Of a stretch of DNA of 64,000 nucleotides, positions 1-11,262 are shown piece after piece. Below the pieces are notes generated by a model that searched no databases, was not told the origin of the DNA, and worked only from the letters and a program-made list of their open reading frames with translations. How positions within the stretch are numbered: position 1 is the first letter of the stretch; each line of letters begins with the position of its first letter. The DNA lies in contig CM055100.1 in NCBI GenBank assembly GCA_029204225.1, positions 30,444,149 through 30,508,148 of the forward strand, read 5' to 3'. The translations under genes were made by a program, and so were the position numbers. The stretch comes from Diphasiastrum complanatum. Taxonomy: Eukaryota > Streptophyta > Lycopodiopsida > Lycopodiales > Lycopodiaceae.

Positions 1-443
1 GATGGAAGATATATCTTTGTATCCCTTACTTGAGTTGGCATATCCAAGCATGATCCCCTTTGTTGATGATGGATCTTCCTTTGTCCTTGTCTCCAAAGGT
101 TCATGCACGTAACAAGTGCATCCAAAAACTTTCAAGTTCTTGAGGTTAGCCTTTCTTCCATACAAAACTTCATAAGGAGTTTTTACATCAATAGATTTAC
201 ATGAAACCAAAATGACTTTGGAAAGCATGCATCTAATCTCAAGGCTTTAGAGCATTCACATAATGTTCTATTTCTCCTCTCGGCCACCTCATTTTGTTGA
301 GGGGTGTAGGGAAAAGATAGCTCCTTCTTGATTCCCTCTTCCTCAGAAAGATCTTTGAACTTATTGGAGATATACTCTCGTCCATTATCACTCCTAAAGA
401 TCTTTATGCTTTGATTATGCTGCTTCTCAACAAAATTTTTGAA
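1..443 (-). pseudogene. Ty1/copia integrase fragment, minus strand
   Basis: Read on the minus strand this encodes the integrase core and its C-terminal extension of a copia polyprotein, cut by the window edge. Seen: the second catalytic aspartate context RSDNGREY, the catalytic glutamate context PYTPQQNEVAERRNR, then NLKNLKVFGCTCYVHEP and KGIMLGYANSSKGYK, which is the usual order downstream of the core. One apparent frame break separates the core from the C-terminal part. Homology stops abruptly near 443, where unrelated ATTACTCG-type repeats begin. Integrase inserts retroelement cDNA into chromosomes; this copy is a fragment. Which copia lineage it belongs to cannot be decided from this piece. 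Confidence 0.85.
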
Positions 444-454
444 CTTGATTCACT

Positions 455-640
455 ACTCGCTGTCTGTTGATTACTCACGTCTTGTTATTATTCGTCGACC
501 ATTACTCGCCAGCACCATCTGTCATTACTCGCCTGTGTATAACTCGCCGACACCATATTACTCGCCAACCTGTATAACTCGTTGGTGCCATATTACTCGT
601 CCTTATCTATAGCTTGCCATCAGTACATTACTCGTCGATG
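455..640. repeat. Degenerate short repeat, ATTACTCGCC-like motif
   Basis: The octamer ATTACTCG or a close variant (ATTACTCAC, ATTATTCG, ATAACTCG) recurs about ten times in 180 bp, at irregular spacing of roughly 15-35 bp. GACACCAT-like and CCTGTATAA-like words alternate between the copies. It begins where the copia integrase homology ends. No coding frame was found. It looks like an old minisatellite, or the end of a repeat-rich element. Confidence 0.6.
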
Positions 641-1460
641 CCCATTACTGGCCATCTATCCATAACGCGCCCTAAGACCCTATCCACACAGGTACCGACT
701 GCTTCCATGGCACCGAAACGCCGTCTTTCGGGCGCTACTGTCCCTCCTGGCCAATGAGTCTGAGTCACTCAAAGCGCCACCGCACCTAGCCGTTCCTCAA
801 GCCCCTCTACATGCTCGAGAACCACCACCTCACCATCCATGTCCCAGCAGATCGGATCCACCTCATCCTCTTCCGCAACCTCATCATCATCCGCATACCC
901 TAGCTGAGAGGAGGGAGAGACATCTCCCCGATCTACCTACTGCTCGTGCCGCCCGTGCACCTTCGCAGTATAAAATTTTACCTCTACTTACGAAGCAAGA
1001 GATTGTCTCTCTTAGCATCAACGATTGCCTCATAGTCCTGACTGCCGCAAGTCTCCATAATATGCAAGTACCAATCTTTTAGGAACTTTCTCTAGTCGCA
1101 CAAGCCTTTTCCACCTTTGCCACCAACACTTTTACCGTAACCTACAAAGGGCAGGACCATGCGATCCCCTTCGACCCATAGCTGATTTCAATAGCTCTCA
1201 CTCTTCTACACTCCAACCACCTACCAGCCACCCGTGCACACACCAAATTCGACATATCCGCATTTCTCCATCTAGACCAAGACGACATAAAATTAAAACT
1301 AACGACTGGTACCTGATCTCGTAACTCAGGAATCCAAATCTCCATGATGCGATAAATTTTTTATCCGCCACAATTACTGTGAGTTCCCACTGTCCCCTTC
1401 GTGTCTCCAAACAATTCATCGTCATGATGACAATGATGGAAGGACCCAGACACCGTTTAT
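641..1460. other. Stretch with no supported gene
   Basis: Cytosine-rich on the plus strand (many CACC, CATC and CCTC words) with only short open frames of low-complexity composition. No domain was recognised. It probably belongs to the same decayed element as the region that follows. Confidence 0.4.
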
Positions 1461-2760
1461 GATTGGGCCTCGTTTCTTGTCAAAGAGTTACAGGCTGCTT
1501 TCAAGCACCCTTCACGAATCACCTGCGATGGTCTCATCACCGTCATCGCCTACATGCACCTAGAACATCTAGGTGTCAAGACGCCCACACCCTCCTCTCC
1601 GTCTGCCAGCCTATCTTCATAGGATCCCCTCGCACAATTGTTAGTCGTCCACCTTCACCTCGTCACCTATGCCATCCATTCAAACACGCACCAACCCAGC
1701 CCCATCCACTCCTCCCCCATGATTCAGATTACATCCCCTGTGCATAGCCCCATCCATCCAACTGTATCTTCCCTCGTTTTCACCATTGTCACCACTTCCA
1801 TGGTTCCCACCATCACCACTCTCGCCATCACCACCTCCCCCCCTCTCTGTCACTCTTCCACTTATTTCATCTCTTGTTCGCCCCACTCTCATGTCCACCA
1901 TCGCCGCTCTTACCACATCTGTTGTCACCCCTACTATCGCCACCATCTCCACCGCCATCTCTACCACCACTGTTACCACACCTCTTCCACCACCTATCGT
2001 AACTCTGTCGCCTTCTATCAGCTGCGATTCTTAGACACTGGGTTGCTGGACCGACTTAACGGGCCTTCAACAACAACTCCGCCAGATGCTCTCTGAAAGA
2101 GCTACTGAGCAATCTCGCGGCCCAGTGGTGGCATAGCAAACGCTGCAGGCCTTGATTGATCAGGTCGCCCAGTTGCAAAGAGAGAAAGAAAAAGAGAGGA
2201 CAGAAAATCAGGTACTGGTCAAGCCAGTTGAAGCAGCTCAATATCACCAACAACACGTGGCCACACTCTAGGCCCAAATCCTCCAAGAGAAGATCGCGTG
2301 CCAAACTTATCAATCAGACCTCTAGCACCTTGTGCTGAAACAAATCGTGCTAGAGAAAGGACAAGAATCTCTCAGGACCAACGAGAGGTTGTCAAAGATT
2401 ACATCTGCCAGCTGGAGCACAATGTATCAATAGAGCAAATGGGAATGCAGAGAGCCCAGGCCAATTTTCGTCACTCAACAAGTGGCCTTGACATCGGCCG
2501 CCCAGAAGCTGCAAAAGAAGTGAGCCGAGTATTACAAGGACCACTCTGCCCATGAGTTGCAAACTTATCAGGATCAGCGAAAGCTTTATAACGCTGTGCT
2601 CAACACCAAGGATGCAAAGCTGACAACCCTACCTGCCACGCTCCAAGAAGATGAGCAAGCGTTCAAGGCAACTGAAGGCCAATTAGAATCATAAGGAAGC
2701 AGTTCAACGTCGTTCTAGAGTTTTCCACTTCTCTAGACGACAATTTACCATGTATTTTTC
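1461..2760 (+). pseudogene. Decayed coiled-coil-like reading frame, probably retroelement-derived
   Basis: Between 1640 and 2040 all plus frames are low-complexity (Thr, Ser, Pro and His rich). From about 2050 to 2700 one plus frame reads as a Gln/Glu/Lys-rich helical protein, including LQQQLRQMLSERATEQ, LQALIDQVAQLQREKEKE and LQEDEQAFKATEGQLES. It is interrupted by several stops, mostly TAG where CAG (Gln) would keep the frame. This is the pattern of an old coding region with C-to-T decay. No conserved family was recognised. A gag or accessory ORF of an LTR element is likely, given the polypurine tract and LTR start downstream at 4813-4824. Confidence 0.4.
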
Positions 2761-3191
2761 AATATTTGATTAGACTAGCTTTTTATTATTTCTCTTTGCC
2801 TTTTCTGGCTTCCCCCCTCTCTAATTTGGATCTCATTCATATATATTAGATTGCATCGGAGGCCAATAAAAATATTTTTATTTTTGCCATCCTTATTGGA
2901 TTTATTCAGGTTAAGGATTTTGACTATTTTTGCAATGTTTTCGGGAGTCCACCGTTCCAATTTGTAGTAGGCCTTTGTGCCATCATTAATTTTCTGCACG
3001 ATCGACGCTTCCAATTGGAGTTGGATCACATGCACTACCCCCCTTCTTTGTTCCACCTCCGTTCATCCCTTCATCTTCACAACACTAGCAAGTGAGGTAC
3101 ATGCAATAGTACCAGCCCATAGGATCAGAGAAGCTGACCGACGCCCTCGTAGAGCACATTAAGCACTGCCAAACCACCGCCGCCGCACTTC

Positions 3192-3863
3192 TTGACGCCC
3201 TTCGTCTCGCCTATAACGAGCTTCAGAGCCCTCTATTATGACTGCCATCAATACCATCCCACCACACTCACCATTTGTTACAACGTGGCCTTGGCACATT
3301 ACAATGCCATTGTCCAAGATCCATCCATCCGGCATCCATGCCACATCTTCGACTTCCCCTTCACTGAATCCACCTCCACATTCGATTATCATGAGCTCCA
3401 GCTTACATTCTCCCATCTCGACCTCCAAACTGGCAGAGACCACACCTTCAACCAGGATCTTCAGTACGCCTCACAGGTTGAAGACACCACCTCCCTTCAG
3501 ATCAATCCTAATATGCCTCCTCTCAAGTTTGCAACTCCTCCTCATGCCATCTCACCACCTCGTGCCAGTTCTCCTCCTCGTGCTTCTTCACCACCGCTCA
3601 CCTCCTCTTCACCTCCCAAATCAGATCATCCATCAACTTCCACCGTTCCTCCATGCCTAGTCGACAACCTTTCTGATCTTGTGGTGGTGCATAAACACTG
3701 GTACAATAAAGTTTTCTCCGTACCTGATTCAGAACAATCGGCACTCTTCGAAGCAAAATATCCAGATATCGCAGCAAGAGGCGACTATACACTACCAGGA
3801 AAGCTCGAGGAGCTACTCAAGAAGAAACCGACCGATATCCTCTCACTTATGCATCCCCAATGA
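3192..3863 (+). CDS. Hypothetical protein, Pro/Ser-rich, probably retroelement-derived
   Basis: The longest clean frame of this region, 223 codons. Residues about 1-95 are ordinary in composition. Residues about 100-155 form a low-complexity linker with repeated SPPRASSPP-like words. The C-terminal 65 residues are charged (FEAKYPDIAARGDY, KLEELLKKKPTDIL). No known domain was recognised. The reading continues past the stop in the same sense (EWRKGRPELIKEYLTALAEI) with more stops, so the frame is probably one segment of a longer broken ORF. It lies between the coiled-coil-like decayed frame and a polypurine tract/LTR start, which suggests an LTR-element gag or accessory protein rather than a host gene. 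Translation in the plant is unproven. Confidence 0.35.
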   Translation: MTPFVSPITSFRALYYDCHQYHPTTLTICYNVALAHYNAIVQDPSIRHPCHIFDFPFTESTSTFDYHELQLTFSHLDLQTGRDHTFNQDLQYASQVEDTTSLQINPNMPPLKFATPPHAISPPRASSPPRASSPPLTSSSPPKSDHPSTSTVPPCLVDNLSDLVVVHKHWYNKVFSVPDSEQSALFEAKYPDIAARGDYTLPGKLEELLKKKPTDILSLMHPQ

Positions 3864-4500
3864 GAGTGGAGGAAGGGGAGGCCAGAGTTAATTAAAGAAT
3901 ATCTGACAGCATTGGCAGAAATTACGGGCAGATCCATTGTACCATCCAATGCCTAGAAGGAGGTCTTGGTCAACTTTGTAGACTCCAAGCGTCGGGGCCT
4001 ATAATTGGCCAATCATAAAGTCAGAAAAGGGTTGGAGCATGGCCATCAATTTCCAAAGAGCGCTCAACTGCTTGATGCAACTAATCCCATCGTACTGGAA
4101 TTCCACTACAATGTGGAGATCTTATTGACAGCTGCCAAAGTGGATACCAAGTGGGATATGTGTTTTGGAGAGTATTGCTTTGACCCAAATAAAACATTCA
4201 AAATGTCGGCCATTGTGGATCAAATTCCATTGTATCGGACCTACCATTGCTTGTCTACCACGTCATTTGTCAATATCACGAGGTTGAAAAGATGGTACAC
4301 GATAGGCTTCCTTGGAAATATGCACCCGACGTTTGGCCCAATCCGCTCGCAATCCACAATGCATAGCCAATTGTGGTCTCATTTCGTCTGTACAGTTGCA
4401 AAAACCCATCAAAGATCTGCGATGCCGAAGATGCGAAGGGCCAACAACTGGAAAAGGATCCTTGAAACATATCTCGCACCTTGTATCTTTTTCAAAATTC
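3864..4500 (+). pseudogene. Continuation of decayed retroelement-like ORF
   Basis: An in-sense continuation of the preceding frame with stops near 3955 and 4003, then an open stretch from 4005. The readable part includes NPIVLEFHYNVEILLTAAKVD and CFDPNKTFKMSAIVDQ. No domain was recognised. Poly(A)-rich sequence begins at 4500, so the longer computed frame beyond that point is not meaningful. Confidence 0.3.
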
Positions 4501-4812
4501 AAAAAAAAAAAAGAAGGGAAAAGAAGTCCAAAAAAAACATCCTGGGACTCAATTTTATTTTTATTGTTTTTCACTCTTACCTCATTTTCTCTTTCTTATT
4601 TTCTTTTCCTTTATTCCTCAGTACAAACACTTTCTTTGTTCTCACCCTTCTCACCCTCACTTTGTTGCCAAAAAAAAAAAATTCTAACTTTTTGCCGCAT
4701 CTTTTCCCTTCTTGTCTATACCCCCTTTTGACCCTCTTTCGCCATGGTTCCACATCCATGCACACCAACGCCAAAGACATACGCAGGTGCCAAGGGACTG
4801 TCACCAAAATTG
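4500..4812 (+). other. A/T-homopolymer-rich stretch before the polypurine tract
   Basis: Two poly(A) runs of about 11-12 bases (4500 and 4670) flank a pyrimidine-rich segment. Open frames here are low-complexity. No gene is supported. Confidence 0.4.
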
Positions 4813-4823
4813 CAGTGGGGGCA
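4813..4823 (+). promoter_or_regulatory. Polypurine tract of an LTR retroelement
   Basis: CAGTGGGGGCA lies immediately before TGTTAG. A G-rich purine run directly abutting a TG dinucleotide is the usual layout of a plus-strand primer site before a 3' LTR. Confidence 0.6.
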
Positions 4824-5700
4824 TGTTAGAAGATTCTTGATGAAGATTCTTCTAACGAATTCTAGACTGTCCAATATACTTAATATTGTTCAGGCTGATG
4901 AATGTTTTACAAGATGTTCGTGTGAGCTACGGTGCGACTGTATCATTCAATTCGAATATGGGGGAATCAAAACTCAGAAAGAGGATTTTCCCATTGCTCC
5001 ACCAATAGCACATTCAAAAGTTAAAGAGAGTGCATAAATTCTGTCAAATGAGCTAGCAGGGGAAGTTGTGGGCGCTCTAGCTGCCTGAACCAACATATGA
5101 TGTGGTGCTGGACTCTCCTCATCGAGTTGGTATGAAGAAAGTTCAGCCTTTGATATTGTTAGAGATGCCGAAAGTACCTAATGAATATCGAATGAAAGAA
5201 TCATGCCACCAAACTACATCAAGGAATGTTGACGAGCAACCAAGAACTATGATTAAAATGGAATTTTTTTAGGTTTTAGACTTGGATTCTGAAATAAAAA
5301 AATGGGTAACCCAATATTTCGTGTAATTGAGATTTCATGAAGGTGATATCTTTTATTTGAAAAAGTTCAACCCAATCAGAAGATGTATGGCTTAGTGTAT
5401 CTTTGGGTTTTGAGTTAGTACTCCTGCAAAAATAATGTTTGTGCATGCCATATAATTGTCATATTAGCATTTGGGAGCTTACAGGTAGGGATTACGTGGA
5501 ATTTAATGCATGTGGGTACTACAAGCATGATTTGCCAATCTCTTAACTACCTTAACGATCAAAACGATGTTAGAATGATGACATGTTATGATTTTACTCA
5601 ATAATAGTGAAATTTCAGAATTTTTGTTATAAAAAAGACAAATCTTGTTATTTTTGTGATCCATTATATTAAATGGTGGTACGAAGTTGTCATAGTTCTA
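4824..5700 (+). repeat. Probable 3' LTR start with terminal palindrome; right end unknown
   Basis: Starts TGTTAGAAGATTCTT and contains an imperfect palindrome: TTAGAAGA at 4826-4833 against TCTTCTAA at 4848-4855. The outer end near 5700 is a guess, because no matching 5' LTR is present in the window. The rest of the interval is AT-rich without a supported gene. Confidence 0.4.
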
Positions 5701-5719
5701 GGGATGTCGACTGGTTGAA

Positions 5720-6590
5720 ATTGTTGAATTTCACATGTGTGGGAGTGCCCAAAAGTGTGATTTTGATCTCCTAAGATGTGGTGATTGCGCATAGATCACA
5801 CATAGATTGAAACCCAAGATCTATTCCATCAATCTAAGGCAAGAGCACTAAAAATCATGCATAAATCATTGATACAAGTACATTTACACATGTGGAGACT
5901 TGAGTATGAAAAAACTAAATATGAAAATGCCCTCCTCTCGGGTGGAGAAAGAATCAACCATCCAAAAGTTGAGTAGAGAGAGAACATCAAAATTTGCCAA
6001 AATAGTGTAGAATTCTCATAACTCCAAAAACTTAATTACAAATGAACTAAGTCACACATAAGTAGTAATCTAGGGTGAAGGGGAGTGGAACATAATTGGA
6101 CCCCTTCTTTTCCTCCTCTAAATCCTATTGGTTGAGTGACATATGATCCCTCAATCTTGATTAGACCATAGATTCTAGCATTTTGATCGGTCACTAACTC
6201 TCATGCCAACACATGGGGACATGTCACACACAAAATCTCAACATGACAAATGTCATAAGCCTAACTTGGCTCGAGCTGCATCACTTTCTACTGCCTAATC
6301 ATAACTTGACATGTGTACTTGCCTATTTTGCCTCTAATGCCAAAAAGGCCCTATCACCTACTTACACATGGATAGATGTCTCTAAAACTTCAAGTACCCC
6401 TAACTCAACATGATTAAGTTACTTTTGACTATTTTCCACACGTGGGAACATGTTCCACACATGTGATATTTTCTTATAAAGAACAATTGTAAAATAACAA
6501 AGTTAGATTTTGCCAATTTTTCACACTCCTCAAAAACTAGCTTGGTAAGGTACTAGATCAACCAAGGAGCTTGTGAAACTTGTTGAGTGG
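5720..6590. repeat. Dispersed repeat family R1, copy 1
   Basis: Diverged copy of the sequence at 9190-10110. Shared landmarks in the same order are: TTCACATGTGTGGG-like (CACACGTGTGGGG in copy 2), a GTGTGATTTTGATCT / GTGTGAATGATCTTG pair, GCATAGATCACACATAGA / GCACACAGATCACCTATAGA, TCTACC or ATCTATTCCATC, and a TTCACACTCCTC...AACTAGCTTGG end. Neither copy has a coding frame of note. It may be an LTR or a non-autonomous element. Identity is low enough that both copies are old. Confidence 0.5.
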
Positions 6591-6904
6591 ATCCTTTAGT
6601 ATGTATGTCAACTCATCGAATCAACAAAACAAACAATTTTATCATCAAAGCTAGTCGCGTCACAAGTAATTTTATCAGTGATAGTAATGAAATGGTGCAA
6701 GTCAATTGCTTTCCTCATGCAATAAATGATAGTATGAATGAAGAGATTAGGAGAAGGAAAGAGTTCTCCATAACCAAGATTTACATAATCCAAAAACCTA
6801 CCTAACGACTAAAACATTAAGGTATAACTAAGTTCGTAAAACTAGAATAAGATAAAGGTAAGGCACTACCCCAACCAAAAGTTAGTCGAGTGCAGTAAAA
6901 AGAT

Positions 6905-6906
<2 letters not shown>
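6591..6906. other. Stretch with no supported gene
   Basis: Only short open frames without recognisable domains, between repeat R1 and the AG microsatellite. Confidence 0.4.

Positions 6907-6997
<91 letters not shown>
6907..6997. repeat. (AG)n microsatellite, about 90 bp
   Basis: An uninterrupted AG run of about 45 units. Its right edge joins directly to the conserved tail TTTCACATAGTCCCTCTTGA of the microsatellite-ended family. Computed Leu-Ser or Glu-Arg repeat ORFs across it are artefacts. Confidence 0.97.
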
Positions 6998-7000
<3 letters not shown>

Positions 7001-8880
7001 CACATAGTCCCTCTTGACAAAGCAAGACCAAACCTTTTGAACCCTTTGTTTTATAGCATATAGTAAAATGAGACAAGTTTCAAGATGCTCAGCTATTACC
7101 TACCACCATCCCACAAAACAAAATCGCACGACTTAATATAGTGGGGAAGACAGGTGTTGTAATTGAGCATCAGTTGTTATCCATGTTCAAAACCAGACTC
7201 ACTACATGACAACTTAGATAGCAGAGTACATAATTTAGTCCAATCTTTACCTCCAACAATATCGATATAGCAATAGGTACTACCGTAACGCAACCATATC
7301 AGGACATAAGCCATACTAATCAATATGAGGGCTAGAAATTGTATTATACATGCCAATACATAATAGAGTGCAAGAAAAACCGGTATCATTTATCAATAGC
7401 AGAATGATAATAATCTCTTCATAGTCACCAAGTATCAAGGCAAATATGTGCCATACTGATCTCTTAGACCTCATGTGTACTCATGAGCGTCTACGAACCA
7501 TGGTAAGTAGTTAGGGCAAATCCATGTCATACCAACTACTCGAAATTATGAGCCCATATCTAAGAATCTTATTTACATTGCTAGCCTAGCATTATTCATA
7601 TAATGCTTTGTCTCTTTCCTCGTACTAATTAACATTTACAAACTAAATATAAGCTGGTTCGTTTACAAAATCGATAGAATACGTTAATTAAATAAATAAA
7701 TATCCCTATATTCATGCATCCTTCAAGTAATACATCTTTACGTTTTATTTGTAATCGTTAAAAAAGCTCTCTCGAAACTATTTTCTCATATATAAGATAT
7801 ATACTTAGCATCATTCCTAAAAGGTATGTTCAAATATGAAACCGTATGTAATAGAGTGTATCTCAACATAAGAGAGAATGCGCTTAGTATAATACATGAA
7901 TCCGTGGCAAGCCCTATCCTAAGTATTAGCCATCCCTCACTTAGTAGTATTTCCCTTTTCTGTTAACATTAATTTATTCTGAAAAACCGTCAAAGGACGT
8001 CTGTATATTGTTTACACATAATACAAAAACCAGCAAGTTCTTCCTTCATAGATTTTAATGGAAAAGAGACACATTTAACTATTATACTCTAATAGTTCAC
8101 CTTATTACATTCTAAGGTATTCGAGCATAACTCAACATAGTAATAGTAACATTCATTTTTTCCTATTCATTCTCAAAACTTAATGTGTCCCACGAACATA
8201 GAGCTAAGTTTGGAAAGTGAATGCATTGTTCATTGTCATAACATGGAAATAAATACTATCATGTAAACCAATTGTTGAAATACAGCAAAAGTTCGCATCT
8301 CTTCCATATTGAAATTGCACTCCATTATACATGAAATTTCATAAAGTTTTGGTGAGGTAAATACCTCTGATATAGCACGATGGAGATCCGTGGTCCAGCG
8401 CACTACTACTGGCTATAATGCGCGCCCAAACAACAATATCTATGCAATCTCAGTGATTCCATTATAGTGAATGATCAGAGACTAATTAATGCTTGTCTAT
8501 CATTGCTGCAAATCAGCATATTGATCAATAAAAAACACAATGGACTGCATTGTTACAATTGCCCATAGCCAGTAGGTTGATCGCGGCCCTATAGGATATA
8601 ATTTTACTTGAAAAGTGTAAGCAATATGCTTCCGACTGTTGAAAAATATGTTGGTAGTCCACAACGCTGAACTATGGGAAGAGCCACAACATGTATTTGC
8701 TTCTCCGGTAGGGCGCTATGTGGTAGAATGGATGAAGCTCTAATGAGAGTGAGAAAGATGAAGAGAACAAGAGAGAAAGAGAGAGAGCAAAAGTGGTGTG
8801 AAAAAGTTCAATTCACCACCACTCAATTTATAGCATTCCATGGTGAAAAATAGGATTTGCCTTCCATCGTTGAATTGTGT
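6998..8880 (-). mobile_element. Microsatellite-ended unit A (no RT seen)
   Basis: On the minus strand it ends with the family tail: a GGTTCAAAAGGTTTGG-like stretch, CTTGCTTTGTCAAG, GAGGGACTATGTGAAA and then (CT)n. Going inwards it shares, in order, TGGGATGGTGGTAGGTA and ATGGATAACAACTG-like words with the units at 18.3 and 20.9 kb. At the other end a TATA-like box (GCTATAAATTGAG, minus strand, about 8821-8837) is followed by a pyrimidine-rich stretch and a GCGCCCTACC motif, matching the start region of the 18.3-kb unit. No reverse transcriptase was found, so it looks like a non-autonomous or internally deleted copy of about 1.9 kb. Confidence 0.55.
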
Positions 8881-9097
8881 TCCTGCTAGGTGTCATGATC
8901 CTATCGTTCTATGTATAGCTTGTAAAACAAGCCTTCCAAAAATCAAGAAGGCCCTTCATATAAAATTTTCCTACCAAGTTTGAAAAGGTTGTATTGGCGT
9001 GGCTTATCTGTTTATTGGTAACAATGCAATCTCAAGTAGTGAAATGCAAGAGTATAACAAAGAGATTGTAAAGTAATATATGCATTGAACAAAGTCC

Positions 9098-9099
<2 letters not shown>
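8881..9099. other. Short unannotated spacer
   Basis: AT-rich sequence between unit A and the next AG tract. No gene seen. Confidence 0.4.

Positions 9100-9136
<37 letters not shown>
9100..9136. repeat. (AG)n microsatellite, about 37 bp
   Basis: AG run preceded by CCATG, as at two other tracts of the family, and followed by TAACAAGATTTCACATAGTC. Confidence 0.95.
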
Positions 9137-9138
<2 letters not shown>

Positions 9139-9189
9139 ACAAGATTTCACATAGTCCCTCTTGACAAGTCAAAAACAAACCCTATGTGA
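9137..9189 (-). mobile_element. Microsatellite-ended unit B, tail fragment only
   Basis: About 50 bp of the conserved tail (TTCACATAGTCCCTCTTGAC then AAACAAACCCTATGTG), attached to the AG tract and then replaced by the R1 repeat. It is a severely truncated copy. For a reverse-transcribed element, loss of everything but the 3' end is the expected 5' truncation. Confidence 0.6.
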
Positions 9190-10110
9190 AAAATCCAGCA
9201 ACTTCACACGTGTGGGGAACCACAACAAATGTGTGAATGATCTTGACCATGCTTTGTGGTGGCACACAGATCACCTATAGAGCAATCTTGCAATCTACCA
9301 ACAGATTTGAGGCTAGAGCACAATCTAGAATGCTACAGATCAAAGCAAAACTAATTCCTCACAAATAGAGAAAATACGTAACCAAAATAATGTATGAAGA
9401 ATGCCTTCTACTCGAGTTAGGGGGAGAATATCAAAACAAGCAAAATAGCATGAGATCCAATTTTGACATTATGACATTACCAAAGCTTGATTCATCATTA
9501 GATATGAATGAGAATGATATGTACATATATAGGAGAGCCAAAATTCGTGGTACTCCTTGCATTCAATGCATTCCCTACACCTAATCAAGTGTAACCTATT
9601 ACCATATTGACACCTAACAGCTTGCATGCTGAAATTGCACCTAACTCCTACCTACTTTGTCCAAATGTCAAATTCTCAACTATGAACCTACAAAACTACA
9701 TGCATGTATCCAATAGCGTTTGCATGTCTTGCATGTGACTTCCCTAGATGACTTGGACATGTGTAGAACATGTATACTGACTTGCATATTGCATGCAGTG
9801 ATTGCATGTTGCATGCATGCACACTAACTGATTTTGCATGTCATCTAGTTTTATGCATGTCATCAAATCTAGATCTACCTAACTCAAACTCGCCCTAATC
9901 TATAAGGTCATGTGCTCAATTCACATACCTTTGATATATACAATGGAACAAAATGAAATATGACCATCTAGACATTGTGCATGTCATGTAGCTCGAGTTT
10001 GTACATGCTAGAAACTAATATTTACAACTTGTAAATGCACAAGCAAGATGATTTTCCTCATCAACCCCTATAGACAAGTTGGATGGCTGTTTATTCTTCA
10101 CACTCCTCCT
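9190..10110. repeat. Dispersed repeat family R1, copy 2, with GCATG-rich interior
   Basis: Second copy of the repeat at 5720-6590. Its middle (about 9614-9860) is unusually dense in GCATG/TGCATG words, which copy 1 does not show. No gene supported. Confidence 0.5.
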
Positions 10111-10338
10111 AAAAAGTTATCAACTTGGCTTGATCACTTGAACTTGAAAATCCTCCAAGATTGGTCGAATTGTTGATGAAGAAACTTTTTGTGTGTGGAT
10201 TCTTTGCTTTGGATTTGAATTGAAGTAATCAAAGAATCCATCATAGCAGCACCCTGACCATAACCATGATAAGATCTCTTTGACAGACATTCAAAATTGC
10301 ATGAAATGTAGCACAGGTTCAAAAACCAATAGACTACA

Positions 10339-11121
10339 TTGGTATTACCATTTGCAATTTTTGTAAATTTTTTTGCTAGATGTAATGATCGTAAAATAGC
10401 TACAATGTCCATTGCTAAGGATTTAACTGATGAAATGATATCAGAACTCCTTGATGATCATTGGGATGTGAAAACTGATGGCAACATTCAATGTAGGGCT
10501 AACAAATCATCCATGATATTTCGATATCATGTAGAAAAACAAATGCTTTCTTTTATGTTTTATAATAGAAGATGGATTAGGGATATTAATGAATGGAAAG
10601 CATTAGATCAAGAATTTACAGTGAACCATCAAGAGCAAATGCAAATAGAGGTGAAGCAAAATGAGGTTGTTATTGCGACAATTGAAGTGGAGGAGGACCG
10701 AAGTCTAAAATATATACGATCGAAACTTACAATGCTCCAATTTGACATACCTCAAAGCTATGGTTTTTGAGTAAATGGAAGAATGGTATGTTTTTGTATT
10801 AAATAGTCTGTTATATAATTGTTATACTATTATTTATTAACAATGATTTATTGATAGATCATTTGCAATGTTAATGCAGATTAGAGCAAGGCAAGAAGAT
10901 CATATCCCATGCAAAGATTTATTGTCAAGCATAGAAATTGTCGAAACAAATTAAAGCTTTGATGAATCAATAAATCTACAATATTGGTGAGCTTAACTTT
11001 CTTTGTGAAATTTTAGATTGCTAACTTTTGGCTCCTTTTATATTAACCCACATTGTTTATTGATAAATGTAATTCCATTGTTTTCATGTGCAGGTTCAAG
11101 AAAAGTGAAATGAAGAATTGA
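10339..11121 (+). pseudogene. Decayed three-exon gene of unknown family (copy 1)
   Basis: Exon a about 10339-10785, exon b 10880-10986 and exon c 11094-11121, joined by introns with good GT-AG ends (GTATGT, GTGAGC; acceptors ATGCAG, GTGCAG). The first exon encodes an acidic, DEMISELLDDHWDVK-containing protein and ends with IEVEEDRSLKYIRSKL...FDIPQSYGF and VNGRM. Exon b reads IRARQEDHIPCKDLLSSIEI and exon c ends WFKKSEMKN. An in-frame TGA sits before VNGRM and a TAA in exon b, so it is probably dead even though splice sites survive. The beta-strand-rich VEEDRSL...SYGF.VNG segment resembles ubiquitin-fold or PB1-like tails only loosely; I do not name a function. A second, more damaged copy lies at 47930-48400, so the unit is duplicated or mobile. 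Confidence 0.5.
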
Positions 11122-11262
11122 AATAGCAACAATAGAATATCAAATGATGGAAATAGCAACAATCGAAAATCAAAAGACCCGAAAGGGTCATCATTTGTAC
11201 ACATTGAATGTAAATTTTTGAAGTACATATTTTTGTATTGGCCTTTCAATAAGACCATTTAT

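Noticed and set aside
4005-4829. 274-codon plus-strand frame
   Set aside because: Its second half runs through poly(A) and pyrimidine tracts into the polypurine tract. Only the first part may be an old coding remnant.
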